Assembly (NCBI RefSeq): GCF_024171785.1
Contig: NZ_JAMTCK010000011.1
Coordinates: 247,653 to 311,652, forward strand
DNA: 64,000 nt
Reading direction: 5' to 3'
From: Goodfellowiella coeruleoviolacea
GTDB taxonomy: Bacteria; Actinomycetota; Actinomycetes; Mycobacteriales; Pseudonocardiaceae
Position numbers and translations under genes: made by a program. The first letter of the stretch is position 1. Each line of letters opens with the position of its first letter. Positions 1 through 9,073 of this stretch are shown here, in pieces. A model generated the notes under the pieces. That model did not search any database and was not told the origin of the DNA. It worked only from the letters and a program-made list of their open reading frames with translations.

Positions 1-3000
1 CCAGGCCGAGCAGATCGCATTCGGCCACTGCGGCCGGCTCGGCCGCCCTGGGCTCGCGGCCGGCGCCGACCAGCGGGCGCAGCACCGGCGGCACGTCGTC
101 GGCCCGGGCGCGCAGCGCGGCGAGATCCAGTCGCAGCGGCACCGCGTTGCCCAGGCCGACGGCCGCGTCCAGCAGCGCGAGCGCGTCGGCCGTGGGCAAC
201 GGGGGCATGCCGAGGCGGTGCAGGCGCTGCCGGTGCGCGGCCGGCGCCGGGGTGTCCGCCCACAGCCCCCACGCCAGTGCCGACGCGGGCAGCCCGGCCG
301 CGCGGCGCAGGCTGGCCAGCCCGTCGAGGTAGGCGTTGGCCGCCGCGTACGCGCCCTGGCCAGCGCCGAGGGTCAGCCCGGCGGCGGAGGAGAACAGCAC
401 GAACGCGGTCAGGTCGCGGTCGAGGGTCAGTTCGTGCAGGTGCCGAGCGCCGTCGGCCTTGGCCCCGAACACCCGCGCCAGCTGCGCCGGGGTGAGCGCG
501 GCGGTCACCGCGTTGTCGGCGACACCGGCCGCGTGCACGACCGCGGACAGGTCCGGCTCGGCCGCGAGCACCGCGGCCAGGGCCGCCCGGTCGGTGACGT
601 CGCAGGCCACGATCCGCACGCCGAGTTCGTCCCGCAGGTCCCGCGCCCCGGGCGCGTCCTCGCCTCGGCGGCTGAGCAGCAGCACGTCCGCCGCTCCCCC
701 GGCGACGAGGTGCCTGGCCACCAGCGCGCCGAGCCCCGTGGTGCCGCCGGTGATCAGCACGGTGCCCCCGCCCGCCCACCAGGTGTTCTCCGCCGCGTGC
801 GCGGTGGACAGCCGGGGGCGGCGGAACACGCCGTGGCGCGCCGAGAGTTCGGGTTCTCCGGTGATCACCGGGTCACCGTCCACGAGGAAGAAGCGCCCCG
901 GGTGTTCGGCCTGCGCCGCCCGGACCAGACCCCAGACGGCGGCGTGCGCCGGGTTGGCGACCGCGCCGTGGAGGTCGCCGTCGGTGCGCACGAGCAGCCG
1001 CCGGTCCGCGGCGAGCGCGTCCTGGACGGCGGTGAGCGCGGCCGCCACGACCTCGCCGGCGTCCGGCCCGTCCGGGGCGGTCCAGACCTCGACGTCGGGC
1101 GCGGGCAGCGGCCGCACGTCGACCTCGTCCCACACCACCCGCCACAGCCAGTCACGGCGGGTGGGTCCGGCGAGCTGGTCCTCGCTGACCGGACGCCCGG
1201 CCAGGGACTCCACCGTCGCCACGGGCTCACCGTCCGCGTCGGCCAGGTCCAGCCGCATGGTCTGGCCGTCCGAGGTGATCCGCAGCCGCACCGAGCGGGC
1301 CCCGGCGCGGTGCAGCCGCACCCCGGACCAGGCGAAGGGCAGCAGCGTGCGGTCGTCGCCGTCGGTGAGCAGGCGGGCGTGCAGGCAGGCGTCGAGCAGG
1401 GCCGGGTGCAGGCCGAACCCGGCGACGTCGAGCCCTTCGGGCACCGCGACCTCGGCGAACACCTCGTCCCCTCGTGTCCACATCGCGCGCAGTCCCCGAA
1501 ACGCCGGGCCGTAGTCGTAGCCGCGGAGGGCGAGCCGGTCGTAGGCGCCGGTCAGGTCGCGCCGCTCGGCGCCCTCGGGCGGCCACGCGCGCAGCGCGAC
1601 GGGCTCACCGCCGCCGGCACCGACGTGGCCTCGGCCGTGCCGGACCCAGTCGCCGTCGGCGCGGGAGTGCACGGACACGGCTCGGCCGCCGTCCTCGTCC
1701 GGCGGCCCCAGCTCGACGCGGAGTTCGACCTCGGTGTCCGGCCCGAGGACCAGCGGCGCTTCGAGGACGAGTTCCCCCAGCCCCGCACAGCCGATCTGCT
1801 CGGCGGCGCGGCGGGCCAGCTCGACGAACCCGGTCCCGGGCAGCAGCACGGTGCCGCGCACGGCGTGGTCGGCCAGCCACGGCTGCGCCCGGTGCGAGAG
1901 CCGCCCGGTGAACACGACCGCGCCGCTGGCGGGTAGGGCCACCGGCGGGCCGAGCAGGTCGGCCGGTGGCGCCGTCAGCCAGAACCGCTCGTGGTGGAAC
2001 GGGTACGTGGGCAGCGGCACCCGCCGGGCACCGGGGTAGTACGGCGTCCAGTCGACCGGCACGCCCCGGACGTAGGCCCGCGCGAGCGCGGTCAGGAACT
2101 GGGCCGGCTCCTCCCCCTCCCGGCGCAGGGCCGGGATGAAGGCCGGCCCCGTCACGCACTGGCGGCCCAGCGCGGACAGCGTGGCGTCAGGGCCGACCTC
2201 CAGGAAGGTCGCCACGCCCCGCGCCGCGAGTTCGGTGACCGCGGCGGCGAACCGGACGGTCTCGCGCACCTGCCGCACCCAGTACTCCGGGGTGCACAGC
2301 TCGGCCGAGACCAGTCCGCCGGTGACCGTCGAGACGAACGGGATCTCCGGCTCCGCGTAGGTGACCTCGCTGGCGACGGCGCGGAACTCGTCCAGCACCG
2401 GGTCCACCAGTGCCGAGTGGAACGCGTGGGAGACCCGCAGCCGGGTCCCGCCGCCGTGGCGCGCCGCCACCCGTGCGACGGCGTCGGCGGCGCCGGAGAC
2501 CACCACCGAACGCGGTCCGTTCACCGCGGCGATCGACACGCCGGGGTCGAGTTCGACCTCGTCCTCGGCGACGTCGAGGGCGACCATCGCGCCACCCGCG
2601 AGGCGCTGCATCAGCGCGCCCCGCGCCGCGATCAGCCTCCGGGCATCCGCCAGCGAGAACACGCCCGCGATGTGGGCGGCGGCGAACTCGCCGACGGAGT
2701 GCCCGGCGACGAAGTCCGGCCGCACGCCGTGCTCGGCCAGCCGCCGGGCCAGCGCCACCTGGAACTCGAACAGCGCGGGCTGCGCGAACTCCGTCCGATC
2801 GAGGTCGGCGTCCGCCAGGTCCAGCCCCAGCAGCTCGGCCCCCATGCCCGCCCGCTGCGTGCCCTGGCCGCTGAACAGCAGCGCCGTGGCGCCGTCGACG
2901 ACCCGGCCTTCGGCGAGCACCGTGCCGTCCGGCAGCCGCACCGCGCGGTGGGCGAACTCCGACCGCGTCGTCACCAGGGAGTGGCCGACGTCCACCGGGG

Positions 3001-6000
3001 ACTCGTCGGCCGGCAGCCGCTCGGCCAGTGCCGCGAGCGCGGTGGGGTTGCTGGCCGAGAGCACCCAGGGCACCGGCGGCCCCGGCTCGGGCCGGGCCGC
3101 CCGCTCGGGCTCCGGGACGCCTTCGAGGACCACGTGGGCGTTCGTCCCGCTGATCCCGAACGAGGACACCCCGGCCCTGCGGGGACGGCCGGCGTCGGGC
3201 CACGGCCGCGCCCGGGTGGCCAGCTCCACGGCGCCCGCCGACCAGTCCACGTGCGGGGACGGCTCGTCGGCGTGCAGCGTCGCCGGAACGTGGCCGTGCC
3301 GCATCGCCAGCACCGCCTTGATCACCCCGGCCACTCCGGCGGCGGCCTGCGTGTGCCCGAGGTTGGACTTGACCGAGCCGAGCAGCAGCGGCCGCTGCCG
3401 GTCCTGGCCGTAGGTGGCGAGCAGCGCCTGCGCCTCGATCGGGTCACCCAGGGCCGTTCCGGTGCCGTGTGCCTCGACCACGTCCACCTCCGAGGTGGAC
3501 AGTCCGGCGCTGGCGAGCGCCTGGCGGATGACCCGCTGCTGGGCGGGGCCGTGCGGCGCGGTGAGGCCGTTGGACGCGCCGTCGGAGTTGACGGCGCTGC
3601 CCCGCACGAGCGCCAGCACGTCGTGGCCGTTGCGCCGCGCGTCGGAGAGCCGCTCCAGCACGAGCACCCCGGCGCCTTCGGCCCAGCCGACGCCGTCGGC
3701 GCCGGCCCCGAACGACCGGCACCGGCCATCGCGCGAGAGCCCGTCCTGGCGGGCGAACTCCTCGAACGGCGCCGGGGTCGCCAGCACGGTCACGCCGCCG
3801 GCCAGCGCGAGTGTGCACTCCCCCGCGCGCAGCGCCGCCGCGGCGGAGTGCAGCGCGACCAGCGAGGAGGAGCACGCCGTGTCGATCGTCAGCGCCGGGC
3901 CCTGCAGGCCGAGGACGTAGGCGATCCGCCCGGACACGATGCTGCCGGGACTCGTCGTGCCCGCGCCGACGCCGTAGTCGTGGTACATCACGCCGGCGAA
4001 CACACCGGTCCGGCTGCCCCGCAGGGACAGCGGCGGGATGCCGGCGCGCTCCACCGCCTCCCAGCCGACCTCCAGCAGGATCCGCTGCTGCGGGTCCATG
4101 CTCGTCGCCTCGCGGGGCGAGATCCCGAAGAACTCCGCGTCGAACCCGGCCGCGTCGTCCAGGAACCCGCCCGCGGCCGCGTACCCGGCGGGGCTGGTGT
4201 CCCAGCCGCGATCGTCCGGGAACGCCCCGATCGCGTCCCCTTCCGCGCAGAGCAGCCGCCACAGGTCCTCGGGGGTGTGGACGCCGCCGGGATAGCGGCA
4301 GGCCATGCCGATGATGACGACCGGGTCGTCGGCCACAGGCACTGCCACGTCCACAGTGGACTTCTCGGGTGCGGGAGCCAGGGACGCCAGCAGGAACCGG
4401 GCCAGCGCCCGGGGCGTGGGGTGGTCGAACACGGCGGTCGCCGGCAGGCTCAGCCCGGTGGCGGCGCCGAGCCGGTTGCGCAGTTCGATCCCGGCCAGTG
4501 AGTCGAACCCGAGGTCGCGGAAGGGCCGGTCGGCGTCGAGCACCGCCCCGTCGTCGTGGCCCAGCACGAGTGTCACGTGCGCGCACACGAGTTCGACGAG
4601 TTCCCGCTCGGTGGCGCCGGGCAGCCGGCCCCGGCCCGGCTTGGGGGCGGGCTCCGCCCTCGGCGCCAGGCCCCGCAGCACGCCGGGCAGGTCCGGCCGC
4701 TGCCGCAGTGCGGCGACGTCGAAGGGCACGGCCGCCAGGACCGGCTCGGCGGCGGCCAGTGCCCGGTCGAAGGCCGCCAGCGCGTCCGCGACCGGCAGCG
4801 GGAGCACCCCGGAGCGGGCCAGCCGGCGGTGGTCGGCCTCGGTCAGGTGCCGCGTCATCCCGGTCTCGCCCGCCCACAGTCCCCATTGGACGGACAGCGC
4901 GGACTTGCCCTCGGCCCTGCGGTGTTCGGCGAGCGCGTCGAGGAAGGCGTTGGCCGCCGCGTAGTTGCCCTGCCCGGCCGCGCCGAGCACGGACGCGGCC
5001 GAGGAGAACACCACGAACGCGTCGACGTCGCCGAGCAGCTCGTGCAGGTGCCACGCGCCGTCGACCTTGGGGCGCAGCACGGCGGCCAGCCGGTCCGGGG
5101 TCAGCGCGGCGACCACGCCGTCGTCGAGCACGCCAGCCGCGTGGACGACCGCGCTCACCGGCCGGTCGAGCGTGGCCAGCACGGCGGCGAGCGCGTCCCG
5201 GTCGGCCACGTCGCAGGCGCGCACGTCCAGACCGGGCACGGCGGCGCCGCCGCGGGTGAGCAGCAGCAGGTGCCGGACGCCGTGGTGCTCGACGAGGTGC
5301 CGTGCGACCAGCGCGCCGAGTCCGCCGCCGGCGACCAGAACGATCCCGTCGGGGTCGAAGGCCACCGGGGCGGGCACCGCGGCGAAGCGGCTCAGCCTCG
5401 GCACGTGCGCCACGCCGCCGCGGACGCGGACCTCGTCCTCGCCGTCGACCAGCAGCGGGTCGCCGTCGGTGTCGACCAGCACGAACCGGCCGGGGTGCTC
5501 GGCCTGCGCGGCGCGCACGAGCCCAGCGGCGGCCGCCGTCGCCAGCTCTCCGCCGGTGACCAGCACCAGTCGCCCGGCCGCCCGCTGGAGGCACCGCAGT
5601 GCGACGGCCGCCGCGTGGTGCGCGGCCTCGACCGGGTGTCCGTCCGCGGGCAGCCGGACGACCTCGTCGTCAGGGCCGGGTGGGTGTCCGGTGGCGGGCA
5701 CCCACTCCTTGCGCCACAGCGGCGCGGCCGCCCGGACCGACCGCAGGGGCCGGAGGGTGAGTTCGTCGACGCCGAGCACCGGCAGCCCGGTGGGGTCGGT
5801 GGCGGTCAGCGCCACGCTGTCCGGGCCGGTGCGCCGGATGCGGACCCGCAGTTCTCTCGCTCCCGTGGCGTGCACCGTCAGCCCGGTGACGGCGAACGGC
5901 ATCGCCGCGGCGTCCACCCCGGTCCACGGCAGGGCGTGCAGCGCGGCGTCCAGCAGCGCGGGGTGCACGCCGAACGCGCCCGTTGCCACCTCCTCGGGCA

Positions 6001-9000
6001 GCCGGACGCGCGCGAACACCGCGCCGTCCTGGCGCAGCACCTCGCGCAGCCCTCGGAAGGCCGGGCCGTAGGAGAACCCCTCCAGCGCCTCGTAGAACCC
6101 TTCGAGGTCAACGGCTGGCGCGTCCGCCGGCCAGGCGAAGGTGTCGGGGTTGGCCGGGCTGGCGTCCACGGTGCCCGTCGCGTGGCGGGTCCACGAACCG
6201 TCCCGTCTGGAGTGGACGGTGACGGCGCCGACGGCGTCGATGACGAGGGTGAGTTCCGTCTCGGCGGTGAGGACGAGGGGTTCCTCAAGCACGAGTTCGG
6301 CGATCCGGGTGTGCCCGAGGTCGGCGGCCGCGGCCGTCACCAGCTCGGTGAAGGCCGTGCCTGGCAACACCGGCACCCCGTCGACCACGTGGTCGGCCAG
6401 CCACGGCTGGCGGGTGAGCGAGAGCGTGCCCGTGCGGACCACCCCGCCCTCCGGCCGGTCGACCCGGTGCGCCAGCAGCGGCGCCCCGGCCACGGTGCCT
6501 GGCCAGAACCGCCGCCGCCGGAACACGGTCGTCGGCAGGTCGACCCGGGCGGCGCCGGGGAAGAGCGGCGCCCAGTCGACGCGGACCCCGTGGATGTGCA
6601 GGCGGGCCAGCGCGGTCAGCGCCGTCACCTGCTCGTCGCGGTCGGCCCGCAGCAGCGGGACCGCGTCCACGTGCGCGGCGGCCAGCCCGGACAGCACTGC
6701 CGAGGGACCGAGTTCGGCCAGCACCGTCGTCCCGGCGTCCACCGCGGTCCGCAGCGCGTCGGCGAAGCGGACGGTCCGGCGCACGTGGTCGACCCAGTAC
6801 CGCGGCGAGCGGATCTCGTCACCGGCGAGCCGCCCGGTGACGGTGGACACGATCGGGATCTCGGCGGCGCCGAAGGACAGCCCCGACACGACCTCCTCGA
6901 ACTCGGCCAGCATCGGGTCCATCAGCGGCGAGTGGAAGGCGTGGCTCACCGCCAGCCGGCGCGTGCGGCGGCCCAGGCCGGCGAAGTGCTCGGCGACGGC
7001 CGTGACCTCGGCCTCGGTCCCCGAGACGACCACCGAGGACGGCCCGTTGACCGCGGCGACGCCCAACCCCGGCGCGAGCGGGATCTCGTGCTCGGCGGCC
7101 TCGACGGCGGCCATCGCGCCCGCCTCGGGCAGCGCCCGCATCAGCCGGGCGCGCTCGGTCACCAGCGTGCGCGCGTCGGCCAGGGACAGCACGCCGGAGA
7201 CGTGCGCCGCGGCGATCTCGCCGATGGAGTGGCCGATCAGGTGGTCCGGCCGCACGCCCCAGGACTCCAGCAGCCGGAACAGCGCCACTTCCAACGCGAA
7301 CAGCGCGGGCTGCGCGAACTCCGCGCGGGTGGCGTCCGCGCCGGGCGCGAGCGCGCCGCCGGCGGCGTGGAAGGCGTCCGCGAACACCGGGTAGTGGGCG
7401 GCCAGCCCGGCTCCCATGTCCACGCGCTGTTCGCCCTGCCCGGAGAAGGCGTACGCCAGCACGGGGTCGGTTCTGCCCCGGCCGGTCAGCGCGGCGGCGC
7501 CGCCCGCGATCGCGCGCAGGCCCTGGCGCAGCTGCTCCGGGTCGTGCGCGAGCACCACCGCCCGCTGCGCGAACGCCGTCCGGTGCACGGCCAGCGCACG
7601 CCCGAGGTCGCCGGCGGGCAGGTCGGGCGCCACCTTCGCCAGTGCCGCGGCCTGGGCCCGCAGTGACTCGGTGTCCCGGCCGGACACCAGGATCGGGACC
7701 GGCCAGGACGTGGGCGCCGGCTGCCGCGGTGGCGCCGCCGGGGCCTGTTCGAGGATGACGTGGGCGTTCGTGCCGCTGACGCCGAACGCCGACACCGCCG
7801 CGCGGCGCGGGGTGTCCTCCGCCGGCCAGGCGCGCGCGGTGTGCAGCAGCGCCACCGCGCCCGCTGCCCAGTCCACCCGGGACGACGGCGGGTCCGCGTG
7901 CAGGGTGCGGGGCAGTTCGCCCCGGCGCAGGGCCTCGGTCATCTTGAGCACGCCGGCGATGCCCGCGGCCGCCTGGGTGTGCCCGAGGTTCGACTTGAGC
8001 GAGCCGAGGAACGCGGGCCGGTCGCGGTCCTGCCCGTAGGTGGCGAGCAGCGCGGCCGCTTCGATCGGGTCGCCGAGCCGGGTCCCGGTGCCGTGGGCCT
8101 CGATCGCGCCGACCTCCGGCGCCGACAGACCGGCGTCGGCGAGCGCGGCCCGGATGACCCGGCGCTGCGCGCGGCCGTTGGGGGCGGTGAGGCCGTTGGA
8201 GGCGCCGTCGGAGTTCACCGCGCTGCCCCGCAGCACCGCCAGCACGGGGTGACCGTGGCGGCGGGCGTCGGAGAGCCGCTCCAGCACGACGACGCCGGCG
8301 CCCTCGGACCAGCTCGTGCCGTCGGCGCCGTCACCGAACGCCTTGGCCCGGCCGTCGGCAGCGAGCCCGCCCTGCCTGCTGAACTCGGCGAACACGCCCG
8401 GGGTGGTCATCACGGTGACGCCGCCGGCCAGCGCCAGCGAGCACTCCCCCGCGCGCAGCGCCCGCGCCGCGAGGTGCAGCGCGACCAGCGAGGCGGAGCA
8501 CGCGGTGTCGACGGTGACCGACGGGCCCTGCAGGCCGAAGGTGTACGAGACCCGCCCGGACAGGCTCGCGGCGGCGGTGTTGGCGCCGATCCCGAGCGCC
8601 GGTTCGTGCACGAGCAGGTCGCGGTAGTCCTGGCCGTTCGTGCCCACGAACACCCCGACCGGTTCGCCGTGCACCGAGGCCGGCACGATCCCGGCGCGTT
8701 CGAACGCCTCCCAGGTGATCTCCAGCAGGACGCGCTGCTGGGGGTCCATCGACAGCGCGTCCTTGGGCGAGATGCCGAAGAAGTCCGGGTCGAACTCGTC
8801 CGCCCCGGTCAGGAAGCCGCCGTGGGCGGGGACGCCGGGCGCCAGGTGCCAGCCGCGGTCGGCGGGGACGGCGGTGATGGCGTCCGTGCCCTCGGCCACC
8901 AGTCGCCACAGCTCCTCGGGTGAACTCACCCCGCCGGGGAACCGGCAGCCGGCGGCGACGAGCGCGATCGGCTCGCGCCCGCCGGTCTCCAGCTCGTTGA

Positions 9001-9073
9001 TCCGCCGCCGCGCCCGGCGCAGGTCCGCGGTGGTCCGCCGGAGGTAGTCCAGCAGCTTCTGCTCGCTGCTCAT
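1..9073 (-). CDS. Modular type I polyketide synthase, modules 3 and 4 (partial, runs off left edge)
   Basis: Second subunit of the assembly line. The ATG at 9073 overlaps the upstream PKS stop (ATGA), so the two are probably translationally coupled. Residues 1-28 form a charged coiled-coil N-terminal docking domain. Module 3: KS (active Cys ~192 in TACSAS), AT (GHSIGE ~617, HAFH, so malonyl predicted), DH (HVVDGVPVLP ~895 and LLDAALH ~1041, both intact), KR (~1247) and ACP (GFDSLA ~1523). Module 4: KS (TACSSS ~1734), AT (GHSVGE ~2125, HAFH, malonyl), DH (HAVRGTVLLP ~2401, intact) and KR (TGGTTGLG ~2775). The ACP of module 4 and anything after it lie beyond base 1. KR3 keeps the Ser/Tyr/Lys triad and an LDD motif, but its glycine loop reads AGGGLG, two residues shorter than the TGGTGGLG of its neighbours. 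KR4 has ADN where LDD is usual. The reading frame is open from 9073 to the edge. Confidence 0.95.
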   Translation of the reverse strand, partial: MSSEQKLLDYLRRTTADLRRARRRINELETGGREPIALVAAGCRFPGGVSSPEELWRLVAEGTDAITAVPADRGWHLAPGVPAHGGFLTGADEFDPDFFGISPKDALSMDPQQRVLLEITWEAFERAGIVPASVHGEPVGVFVGTNGQDYRDLLVHEPALGIGANTAAASLSGRVSYTFGLQGPSVTVDTACSASLVALHLAARALRAGECSLALAGGVTVMTTPGVFAEFSRQGGLAADGRAKAFGDGADGTSWSEGAGVVVLERLSDARRHGHPVLAVLRGSAVNSDGASNGLTAPNGRAQRRVIRAALADAGLSAPEVGAIEAHGTGTRLGDPIEAAALLATYGQDRDRPAFLGSLKSNLGHTQAAAGIAGVLKMTEALRRGELPRTLHADPPSSRVDWAAGAVALLHTARAWPAEDTPRRAAVSAFGVSGTNAHVILEQAPAAPPRQPAPTSWPVPILVSGRDTESLRAQAAALAKVAPDLPAGDLGRALAVHRTAFAQRAVVLAHDPEQLRQGLRAIAGGAAALTGRGRTDPVLAYAFSGQGEQRVDMGAGLAAHYPVFADAFHAAGGALAPGADATRAEFAQPALFALEVALFRLLESWGVRPDHLIGHSIGEIAAAHVSGVLSLADARTLVTERARLMRALPEAGAMAAVEAAEHEIPLAPGLGVAAVNGPSSVVVSGTEAEVTAVAEHFAGLGRRTRRLAVSHAFHSPLMDPMLAEFEEVVSGLSFGAAEIPIVSTVTGRLAGDEIRSPRYWVDHVRRTVRFADALRTAVDAGTTVLAELGPSAVLSGLAAAHVDAVPLLRADRDEQVTALTALARLHIHGVRVDWAPLFPGAARVDLPTTVFRRRRFWPGTVAGAPLLAHRVDRPEGGVVRTGTLSLTRQPWLADHVVDGVPVLPGTAFTELVTAAAADLGHTRIAELVLEEPLVLTAETELTLVIDAVGAVTVHSRRDGSWTRHATGTVDASPANPDTFAWPADAPAVDLEGFYEALEGFSYGPAFRGLREVLRQDGAVFARVRLPEEVATGAFGVHPALLDAALHALPWTGVDAAAMPFAVTGLTVHATGARELRVRIRRTGPDSVALTATDPTGLPVLGVDELTLRPLRSVRAAAPLWRKEWVPATGHPPGPDDEVVRLPADGHPVEAAHHAAAVALRCLQRAAGRLVLVTGGELATAAAAGLVRAAQAEHPGRFVLVDTDGDPLLVDGEDEVRVRGGVAHVPRLSRFAAVPAPVAFDPDGIVLVAGGGLGALVARHLVEHHGVRHLLLLTRGGAAVPGLDVRACDVADRDALAAVLATLDRPVSAVVHAAGVLDDGVVAALTPDRLAAVLRPKVDGAWHLHELLGDVDAFVVFSSAASVLGAAGQGNYAAANAFLDALAEHRRAEGKSALSVQWGLWAGETGMTRHLTEADHRRLARSGVLPLPVADALAAFDRALAAAEPVLAAVPFDVAALRQRPDLPGVLRGLAPRAEPAPKPGRGRLPGATERELVELVCAHVTLVLGHDDGAVLDADRPFRDLGFDSLAGIELRNRLGAATGLSLPATAVFDHPTPRALARFLLASLAPAPEKSTVDVAVPVADDPVVIIGMACRYPGGVHTPEDLWRLLCAEGDAIGAFPDDRGWDTSPAGYAAAGGFLDDAAGFDAEFFGISPREATSMDPQQRILLEVGWEAVERAGIPPLSLRGSRTGVFAGVMYHDYGVGAGTTSPGSIVSGRIAYVLGLQGPALTIDTACSSSLVALHSAAAALRAGECTLALAGGVTVLATPAPFEEFARQDGLSRDGRCRSFGAGADGVGWAEGAGVLVLERLSDARRNGHDVLALVRGSAVNSDGASNGLTAPHGPAQQRVIRQALASAGLSTSEVDVVEAHGTGTALGDPIEAQALLATYGQDRQRPLLLGSVKSNLGHTQAAAGVAGVIKAVLAMRHGHVPATLHADEPSPHVDWSAGAVELATRARPWPDAGRPRRAGVSSFGISGTNAHVVLEGVPEPERAARPEPGPPVPWVLSASNPTALAALAERLPADESPVDVGHSLVTTRSEFAHRAVRLPDGTVLAEGRVVDGATALLFSGQGTQRAGMGAELLGLDLADADLDRTEFAQPALFEFQVALARRLAEHGVRPDFVAGHSVGEFAAAHIAGVFSLADARRLIAARGALMQRLAGGAMVALDVAEDEVELDPGVSIAAVNGPRSVVVSGAADAVARVAARHGGGTRLRVSHAFHSALVDPVLDEFRAVASEVTYAEPEIPFVSTVTGGLVSAELCTPEYWVRQVRETVRFAAAVTELAARGVATFLEVGPDATLSALGRQCVTGPAFIPALRREGEEPAQFLTALARAYVRGVPVDWTPYYPGARRVPLPTYPFHHERFWLTAPPADLLGPPVALPASGAVVFTGRLSHRAQPWLADHAVRGTVLLPGTGFVELARRAAEQIGCAGLGELVLEAPLVLGPDTEVELRVELGPPDEDGGRAVSVHSRADGDWVRHGRGHVGAGGGEPVALRAWPPEGAERRDLTGAYDRLALRGYDYGPAFRGLRAMWTRGDEVFAEVAVPEGLDVAGFGLHPALLDACLHARLLTDGDDRTLLPFAWSGVRLHRAGARSVRLRITSDGQTMRLDLADADGEPVATVESLAGRPVSEDQLAGPTRRDWLWRVVWDEVDVRPLPAPDVEVWTAPDGPDAGEVVAAALTAVQDALAADRRLLVRTDGDLHGAVANPAHAAVWGLVRAAQAEHPGRFFLVDGDPVITGEPELSARHGVFRRPRLSTAHAAENTWWAGGGTVLITGGTTGLGALVARHLVAGGAADVLLLSRRGEDAPGARDLRDELGVRIVACDVTDRAALAAVLAAEPDLSAVVHAAGVADNAVTAALTPAQLARVFGAKADGARHLHELTLDRDLTAFVLFSSAAGLTLGAGQGAYAAANAYLDGLASLRRAAGLPASALAWGLWADTPAPAAHRQRLHRLGMPPLPTADALALLDAAVGLGNAVPLRLDLAALRARADDVPPVLRPLVGAGREPRAAEPAAVAECDLLGL

